Virus record (IMG/VR): IMGVR_UViG_3300029787_000309 | Span: 1 to 24,833 of that record | DNA: 24,833 bases | Direction: 5' to 3' (one strand) | From: a virus | In this document: positions 20,378-24,833 of the stretch, piece after piece | Numbering within the stretch: the stretch's first letter is position 1 | How the letters are laid out: each line of letters opens with the position of its first letter | Program-made: the position numbers and the translations under genes | Notes under the pieces: model-generated | Told to the model about the DNA's origin: nothing | Database searches by the model: none | What the model saw: the letters and a program-made list of their open reading frames with translations, nothing else

Positions 20378-20643
20378 TGGCAAGTAAATTTAGAAAACCT
20401 TTATCAGCAAGAGTTGTTGCAACACTTAAATCAAAAGCAAAAAAATCAAAATTATTTAATTTAACAGATTTAAAAGCATCATATAGAAGGGGACAAGGTG
20501 CATTTTTATCTGGAGGTAGTAGACCTAGAATACCAATGTCTGCATGGGCTATGGCAAGAGTAAATAAGCTTATAAGCCGTGGTAGGTCTGGAACATTTGA
20601 TAAAGATATAATTTCAAGAGCAAGTAAAAGAAAGAGAAAATAA
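20377..20643 (+). CDS. Small basic protein with YRRG...WAMARVN motif
   Basis: An 88-residue protein. Diagnostic segments: LTDLKASYRRGQGAFLSG (about 29-46), IPMSAWAMARVNKLISRG (about 52-69) and a basic end (SRASKRKRK). The L..V..RG.GA......P......WAMARVN.F pattern occurs in many cyanophage and T4-like proteins of unknown function (DUF5824-like). It starts on the A of the preceding TAA. Its location next to portal and prohead genes suggests a structural or internal-head role. Confidence 0.72.
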   Translation: MASKFRKPLSARVVATLKSKAKKSKLFNLTDLKASYRRGQGAFLSGGSRPRIPMSAWAMARVNKLISRGRSGTFDKDIISRASKRKRK

Positions 20644-20807
20644 TGTCTGCACCTAGTTTATCTTTATTAAAAGAAAAAATTAGAAAAAAAAAGAAATTAG
20701 GATTTACAGAAAGAGCCAGTGCAGTAGCTAGAGGTTTATTACCTAGGAAATCTGGTAAATTTAAGGGAAAAAAAGTTAAAAGCAAAAAATATGGTGGAAG
20801 AGCGTGA
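20643..20807 (+). CDS. Small basic protein, function unknown
   Basis: A 54-residue frame coupled to the preceding gene (TAATG). LSLLKEKIRKKKKLGFTERA then SAVARGLLPRKSGKFKGKKV are typical of a basic disordered peptide; the ending KYGGRA is shared with other phage peptides. Its stop lies inside the next gene. No family recognised. Confidence 0.6.
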   Translation: MSAPSLSLLKEKIRKKKKLGFTERASAVARGLLPRKSGKFKGKKVKSKKYGGRA

Positions 20808-20922
20808 AAAAAATAAAATATGTATTATTTGTAAGGTTTATTTGATTGAGAAAATCAAAGATGTATATGTATGCTCAGTTTGCAAAGCAATAGTAAATGA
20901 AAGATTAGACAATAGGAAATAA
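20791..20922 (+). CDS. Zinc-ribbon peptide (two CxxC)
   Basis: A 43-residue protein with two zinc knuckles, C11-I-I-C14 and C28-S-V-C31, spaced as in a rubredoxin-like zinc ribbon (KICIICKVYLIEKIKDVYVC). It overlaps the preceding gene by 17 bases and ends directly before the ATG at 20923. The ribosome-binding site is weak, so the exact start is uncertain. Likely nucleic-acid or protein binding; function unknown. Confidence 0.6.
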   Translation: MVEEREKNKICIICKVYLIEKIKDVYVCSVCKAIVNERLDNRK

Positions 20923-21201
20923 ATGGCAAAATATAGAGGACGAGCAGTAAAATTAAATAAGCCTTTTAGAACGCCTGGAGAATCTAAAAAGTTTGCTGTT
21001 TATGTAAAAGATAAAAAAACAGAGAATGTTAAAAAGGTTAGGTTTGGCGATCCTACTATGAAAATAAAAAAGAGTATTCCTGCAAGGCAAAAATCATTCT
21101 TGGCTAGAATGGGTGGAGTATTAAATAAAGTAAAAGGGCAAAAATCCTTATCACCTGCTTTCTGGTCAATTAAAGCTTGGAAAAAAGACTTTCCTTTATA
21201 A
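20923..21201 (+). CDS. Small basic phage protein (VYVKDKKT...VRFGDP type)
   Basis: A 92-residue protein. The central part (KKFAVYVKDKKTENVKKVRF, GDPTMKIKKS, ARQKSFLARMGG) matches a pattern I recall from T4-like and other marine phages, K..VYV.D..T..VKKV.FGDP.M.I....P.R...FRARH, ending in a conserved W. The Cys seen after RAR and near WS in many relatives are replaced here (MGG; WSIKAW), so any metal site is lost. It shares an A with the next start. Role unknown, head-associated by position. Confidence 0.72.
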   Translation: MAKYRGRAVKLNKPFRTPGESKKFAVYVKDKKTENVKKVRFGDPTMKIKKSIPARQKSFLARMGGVLNKVKGQKSLSPAFWSIKAWKKDFPL

Positions 21202-22103
21202 TGTCAAAAATTTTAGAAAAATTAGCAGATCAACATGAACAGCGTATTATTAATGTTTTATACACGCTTGAAAGAGATATTGTAAAAGAGATTACAAGGG
21301 CAACAAAAGGTGAATTAGTATCACAAAGATTAGCTATTCAATTACAACCTAAATTAAGAGCAGTTATTCAATCATCATTCCTGGAGGAAGCTGATCTAAT
21401 AATTAATGAAGAATATAATAAAATAGCAAAAGAGGTATTAGATACTTTTGGAAAAATGCCTATTCCTAATAAATTTAAAAATTTAACTGATGTTGATTTG
21501 CAAACTATCAATGCTTTGAAATATCAATCATTTAGCGGATTTGAGGATATTGCAGAAAGATTTTTAAAAGTAATAAATGATGAAGTTTACCAAAGCACAA
21601 TAGCAGGGCGACCTTTTGATGATATGGTTGCAAATATAAGAGGGCATATAAATGGAGTTTATCAAAGTTCAAATACTCGTGAGATAAATGAATTAGTTGA
21701 TTTTATTAACGAGAATAAATTTGATAATTCAAAAAGGGTACAGATTGAAGAAGCGGTAAGGAAATTGCATACGCAATACGCAAGTGATAGAGCAGGAAAT
21801 AATTTAAGACGTTATGCAAGTCAGATTGCACATGATTCAGTTATGCAGTTTCATGGACAGTTTACAGTAGCAAAAGCAAAGGCATCTGGTTTGGATCATT
21901 ATAGGTATACTGGAACACTTGTAAGGGATAGTAGACCTTTTTGTAGAAATATGCTAAACAGAACACTAACGGAGAAAGAAATTAGAGATACTTGGAATAA
22001 TCAAGGTTGGGGCGGAAAATCACCAGGCGATCCTTTTATTGTAAGAGGTGGATATAGATGCAGACATACTTGGATTCCAACAAACCCAGAATGGGATATT
22101 TAA
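21201..22103 (+). CDS. Minor head protein (SPP1 gp7/Mu F-like)
   Basis: A 300-residue head morphogenesis protein, which in related phages sits inside the capsid and helps DNA exit or prohead assembly. Start at 21201 follows the previous stop (TAATG); a longer reading is unsupported. The N-terminal 200 residues are helical. The C-terminal signature is clear: YRYTGTLVRDSRPFC (about 240-254), then NQGWGGKSPGDPF and GGYRCRHTW, equal to the family's D.RTR..C...G....G....C.C. It lies after the portal and before scaffold and capsid, its usual place. Confidence 0.85.
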   Translation: MSKILEKLADQHEQRIINVLYTLERDIVKEITRATKGELVSQRLAIQLQPKLRAVIQSSFLEEADLIINEEYNKIAKEVLDTFGKMPIPNKFKNLTDVDLQTINALKYQSFSGFEDIAERFLKVINDEVYQSTIAGRPFDDMVANIRGHINGVYQSSNTREINELVDFINENKFDNSKRVQIEEAVRKLHTQYASDRAGNNLRRYASQIAHDSVMQFHGQFTVAKAKASGLDHYRYTGTLVRDSRPFCRNMLNRTLTEKEIRDTWNNQGWGGKSPGDPFIVRGGYRCRHTWIPTNPEWDI

Positions 22104-22113
22104 GGAGCAAAAC

Positions 22114-22824
22114 ATGGCAGAAGAAAATCAAGAGCAAGCTAAAGAAGTAATTCAAGAAACACCAGAAACACCTATTGAAGAAGTGCAAACAGAAAAAGTT
22201 TATACAGAAGCACAAGTAGGTGAAATAATCGAAAATAGAATTGCTAGAGAAAGAAGTAATTTAAATAAAAGATTAGGTGTAAATGATATTGATTTAGCAA
22301 TCAATGCTGTCAAGACACAAAAAGAATTAGAGGAAAAGCAAAAGATTCAAAAGGGTGAATTTGAGGAAATATTAAAATCAAGAACCCAGGAATTTAATAA
22401 AGAAAAAGAAAATTTAGAAAATCAATTAAAAGATATCAAAATAAATAAATCTTTATTAAGTTCTGCTTCCAGGAATAAAGCAATAAATCCAGATCAAGTT
22501 GTTGAGCTTTTAAGTAAGAATATAAAATTAAATGAAAGTGGAAACGTAGAAATTCTTGATTCTAATGGAATAGCACGCTATAACAAAATGGGGGAACTCT
22601 TTAGTACTGATGAATTAGTACAGGAGTTCTTGACACAAAACCCGCACTTTGTTTCTGCAACCCCTAGTGGTTCTGGCTCGGTGTCAAATGTGGATAGGAC
22701 AAACTCTAAGCAATCCTTTAAACTTGAGGAACTAGATATGAATAATCCAGAGGATAGAAAAAAGTATGCAGAATTTAGAAAGCAACGAAATTCTAAACCT
22801 TATGTGATTAATTCAAACCCTTAA
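22114..22824 (+). CDS. Scaffolding protein
   Basis: A 236-residue protein. The N-terminus is acidic and disordered (EENQEQAKEVIQETPETPIE). Residues about 30-115 form a long coiled coil (ENRIARERSNLNKRLGVNDI; KQKIQKGEFEEILKSRTQEF), the typical phage scaffold layout. The C-terminal half has a small folded domain (LFSTDELVQEFLTQNPHFVS) and a basic end (FRKQRNSKPYVINSNP) that could bind the capsid subunit. Start at 22114 with AAGGAG just upstream; longer readings would start inside the minor head gene. It directly precedes the capsid gene. Confidence 0.82.
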   Translation: MAEENQEQAKEVIQETPETPIEEVQTEKVYTEAQVGEIIENRIARERSNLNKRLGVNDIDLAINAVKTQKELEEKQKIQKGEFEEILKSRTQEFNKEKENLENQLKDIKINKSLLSSASRNKAINPDQVVELLSKNIKLNESGNVEILDSNGIARYNKMGELFSTDELVQEFLTQNPHFVSATPSGSGSVSNVDRTNSKQSFKLEELDMNNPEDRKKYAEFRKQRNSKPYVINSNP

Positions 22825-22850
22825 ATTTGTTTTATTTATAGGAGTAAAAA

Positions 22851-23690
22851 ATGGCAAATGAAACAACCAGTTCTACCATTTCGGAACTCTACACCGAAAT
22901 CGTAGCAGAAGCGTTATTTGTTGCTAGTGAGCAATCAATAATGAGAAACTTAGTTAGAAACTACACAATTGCGGGTGGTGGAAAATCAGTAGAAGTACCA
23001 ATATATGCTACAGTTTCTGCAGGAGCAGTTAGTGAAGCATCAGACCTATCTAATACAGCAGTAAATCCAAGTTCTGTTACAATCACTGCATCAGAAGTTG
23101 GAATCATGACTACACTTACTGATTTGGCAAGAAATTCTGCAGGAAGAAATGTTGCAGGGGATATTGGCAGATTATTTGGTGAAGCTATTGCTAGAAAGAT
23201 GGACAGTGATTTATCAGCTTTATTCACAGGCTTTTCTACAGAAAGAGCGGCAGGTGCTGGAAATGAACTTACTATAGCGGATATATTTGAAGCTGTAGCT
23301 GATTTAAGAACAGCAAATGCTCCTGGACCTTACTATGGCGTGTTTCACCCAAAGCAAATATTTAATGTTAAAAAGTCTTTAACAAATACATTTGTTGGAA
23401 GGGATACAGAGCTTTCTAATGAAGCAATGAGAAGTGGCTTAGTTGGAAATATTGCAGGGGTTCAAATCTTTGAATCTTCTAATATATCAGTTGATGGCTC
23501 AGATGATTCAATTGGTGGTGTATTCTCACAAGATGCTCTTGCTCTAGCAATGATGCAAGATTTGAAACTCGAAACTCAAAGAGATGCTTCATTAAGAGCA
23601 GATGAAATAGTTGCTACAGCAGTTTATGGAGTAAGTGAAATCCATGACAGTTATGGTGTTAAATTAACAGCAGACACATTAGCTAACTAA
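22851..23690 (+). CDS. Major capsid protein (HK97-fold, short type)
   Basis: A 279-residue protein, richer in Ala/Ser/Thr and less AT-biased than its neighbours, as expected for a highly expressed virion protein. An N-terminal helix (SELYTEIVAEALFVASEQSI) is followed by GGGKSVEVPIYATVSAGAVS, the E-loop-like region, and later PYYGVFHPKQIFNVKKSL, GNIAGVQIFES and GGVFSQDALALAMMQDLKLE, which together match HK97-fold coat proteins of marine phages. An AGGAG site lies upstream and a strong terminator follows. It forms the capsid shell after scaffold-guided assembly. Confidence 0.9.
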   Translation: MANETTSSTISELYTEIVAEALFVASEQSIMRNLVRNYTIAGGGKSVEVPIYATVSAGAVSEASDLSNTAVNPSSVTITASEVGIMTTLTDLARNSAGRNVAGDIGRLFGEAIARKMDSDLSALFTGFSTERAAGAGNELTIADIFEAVADLRTANAPGPYYGVFHPKQIFNVKKSLTNTFVGRDTELSNEAMRSGLVGNIAGVQIFESSNISVDGSDDSIGGVFSQDALALAMMQDLKLETQRDASLRADEIVATAVYGVSEIHDSYGVKLTADTLAN

Positions 23691-23698
23691 AAACTAAT

Positions 23699-23722
23699 GG
23701 GGTGGGAAACCACCCCTTTTTT
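23699..23722 (+). terminator. Rho-independent terminator after the capsid gene
   Basis: GGGGTGG (23699-23705), a GAAA tetraloop and CCACCCC (23710-23716) form a perfect 7-bp GC-rich stem followed by six T. It is the strongest stem in the window and sits nine bases after the capsid stop. It probably trims or terminates the abundant capsid message, with some read-through into the connector genes. Confidence 0.9.
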
Positions 23723-23737
23723 CTAGGATTATAAAAC

Positions 23738-23968
23738 ATGGAAATGGTGAAACTTGTAAAAGGTGATAGAATTATAGAAAGAAGAAAAGTTGATTATGAA
23801 AGCAATATAAATATTTGGACAATAAGAGGTTGGAAACTTGATAATGGAAAACCTAAAGTACAACCTAAACCAGAACCCAAGCCAGTTCCAGAAGTAAAAG
23901 AAGATGCTATAAGCTCTGATTCGATAGAAGAAGAAAAACCTAAAAAATCCAAAAAAAAGGATAAATAA
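23738..23968 (+). CDS. Small head-associated protein with Lys/Pro-rich tail
   Basis: A 76-residue protein. The first 40 residues form a small beta-rich part (MVKLVKGDRIIERRKVDYES, then NIWTIRGWKLDNG). The rest is a disordered Lys/Pro/Glu tail (PKPEPKPVPEVKEDAIS; KPKKSKKKDK). The layout resembles small proteins between capsid and connector genes in other phages, possibly decoration or head-closure helpers. Start at 23738 uses AGGA upstream; an ATG two codons later is possible. Confidence 0.6.
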   Translation: MEMVKLVKGDRIIERRKVDYESNINIWTIRGWKLDNGKPKVQPKPEPKPVPEVKEDAISSDSIEEEKPKKSKKKDK

Positions 23969-24444
23969 TGGCTACATCTGAATTTAGTGTTGCACATAGC
24001 GATTTACAAAAGATACAACCAGATATTTTAGGTTTTGGGATAACAGATTTTGAAAATCAAATGCAGTTTGCTGAAAATGACGTTTTAAGAAGGATTCGCG
24101 AGGAATGGTGGGAAAGATACAGACACCAGGTAAGATATAAAGATATAACAAAGATAACAACTGTCGAAATGACAAATAGCAAGTTAACTAATTCTCAATG
24201 GATACAATCAGTTGTTTATTTAACTTTATGGAAATATGCTTATCCTATTTTGACTAAATGGCGTGATCCAGATACAGGCGAGGGCAAAGATACATTCCAG
24301 GTACAAATTGATTTTTATAGGGATAGATACGAAGAAGAATTTCAAGCTATATTAAGAGATGGCGTGGAATATGACGAAGATGGGGGCGGTTCAGTAAGTG
24401 ATTCTGAAAAAGAGCCTTTGCATTATTTAAGATTAGTTAGATAA
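23968..24444 (+). CDS. Head-tail connector/head completion protein
   Basis: A 158-residue protein starting on the A of the preceding stop. The helical core (DLQKIQPDILGFGITDFENQ; AENDVLRRIREEWWERYR) is of the type seen in gp6/gp15-like head-tail adaptors, which begin with D...Y.....L......D..I...L..A. The C-terminal part (FQVQIDFYRDRYEEEFQAIL) is a long helix. It probably plugs into the portal after DNA packaging. The family call rests on pattern and on its place between capsid and neck genes. Confidence 0.7.
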   Translation: MATSEFSVAHSDLQKIQPDILGFGITDFENQMQFAENDVLRRIREEWWERYRHQVRYKDITKITTVEMTNSKLTNSQWIQSVVYLTLWKYAYPILTKWRDPDTGEGKDTFQVQIDFYRDRYEEEFQAILRDGVEYDEDGGGSVSDSEKEPLHYLRLVR

Positions 24445-24833
24445 ATGGAAGTTGGTATTAACATCAATAATATTGAAGTTAAGAATCTTTTAAAAAATAT
24501 TTCCAGGAAACAAAAAGCAGTAATAACAAAATCATTAAACAGAGTATCAAACATGGCAGTTCTTATGATTACAAAGAGGACTCAGGGCGGTAAACTGCCA
24601 GATGGTGGGAATATGAGGGCTTATGCTTCTTCAACTGTCAGAAGTCGAAAAGAGAGGGGAAGACAAACAGGTTTTGTTGATTTAACCGATACTGGAAAAA
24701 TGTTTAGAAGTTTAGATTTTAAAACTGGCGGATTAAAAAGCACATTATTTTTTGCAAATAAAGAAAGAGAAAAAATAGCAAGTTACCATGACACATTTGG
24801 TGTAGGTAAAAGAAAAATAAAAAGACCTTTTTT
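24445..24833 (+). CDS. gpG-like/HK97 gp10-like neck protein (partial)
   Basis: The gene starts on the base after the previous stop and runs off the right edge (129 codons seen). The segment RKQKAVITKSLNRVSNMAVL, then RQTGFVDLTDTGKMFRSLDF and FFANKEREKIASYHD matches the virion morphogenesis (gpG) and HK97 gp10-like neck families, where RG.VDLT.TG.M..S followed by a short strand and Y...H..G is typical. Such proteins complete the head or join it to the tail. The remaining tail genes must lie beyond the right edge. Confidence 0.78.
   Translation, partial: MEVGININNIEVKNLLKNISRKQKAVITKSLNRVSNMAVLMITKRTQGGKLPDGGNMRAYASSTVRSRKERGRQTGFVDLTDTGKMFRSLDFKTGGLKSTLFFANKEREKIASYHDTFGVGKRKIKRPF

Noticed and set aside
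22961-23227. Antisense open frame of 88 codons within the capsid gene
   Set aside because: It arises from the biased codon use of the capsid gene, and no ribosome-binding site was seen.

Overview
The window is a near-continuous stretch of a tailed bacteriophage genome (Caudoviricetes), very probably a marine phage of an AT-rich alphaproteobacterium such as a SAR11 (Pelagibacter)-type host. The evidence for this is the strong A/T bias, lysine- and asparagine-rich proteins, tightly overlapping ATGA/TAATG gene junctions, and several protein types I associate with marine phages (GTA-type 3TM holin, DUF4055-type portal, a fibre containing LQIYHD, many tiny Lys/Arg-rich proteins). A lambda-J-like tail tip, a DUF2163-like hub protein and a gpG-like neck protein point to a siphovirus, but neither the tape measure nor the major tail protein is in the window. 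Host and morphology are inferences. No integrase, tRNA, rRNA, CRISPR array or insertion sequence was seen.

Layout, left to right. (1) 1-5.9 kb, distal tail: end of a minor tail gene, DUF2163-like protein, an HlyC/RtxC-like lysine acyltransferase, an 1102-residue tail-tip protein with an inserted PA14-like domain, a fibre, and a fibre chaperone. (2) 5.9-8.4 kb, small helical and membrane proteins and lysis: XhlA-like protein, a cysteine-containing membrane protein, an EF-hand membrane protein, a T4-type lysozyme and a 3TM holin. (3) 8.4-9.0 kb: five tiny, mostly very basic proteins. (4) 9.0-9.4 kb: the only reverse-strand gene, a VRR-NUC nuclease. (5) 9.5-15.9 kb, early/accessory region: many small genes preceded by a recurrent GGAGAT(C/T) ribosome-binding motif, two near-identical promoter/palindrome units, an ArdC N-domain protein, a lipoprotein, HNH nuclease, HTH protein, PD-(D/E)XK nuclease, and a DUF1376 protein whose gene carries 12-bp iteron-like repeats. 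(6) 15.9-24.8 kb, late head region: ParB-like protein, TET-associated-type glycosyltransferase, small and large terminase, portal, four small basic proteins plus a zinc ribbon, minor head protein, scaffold, major capsid protein, terminator, connector and neck proteins.

How it fits together. Region 5 probably takes over the host, replicates and recombines DNA and guards against restriction. The ParB/glycosyltransferase pair next to the terminase suggests DNA modification coupled to packaging. The head genes build the capsid, and the distal tail genes build an adsorption apparatus that may be fatty-acylated after translation. The right end stops in neck genes and the left end starts in post-tape-measure tail genes, so the missing piece is the tail tube/tape-measure module. 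The window therefore looks like most of one circularly permuted genome.

The most noteworthy observation is the HlyC-like acyltransferase, translationally coupled on both sides to tail genes, in the slot where GTA-like and lambdoid tail operons usually carry an NlpC/P60 peptidase.
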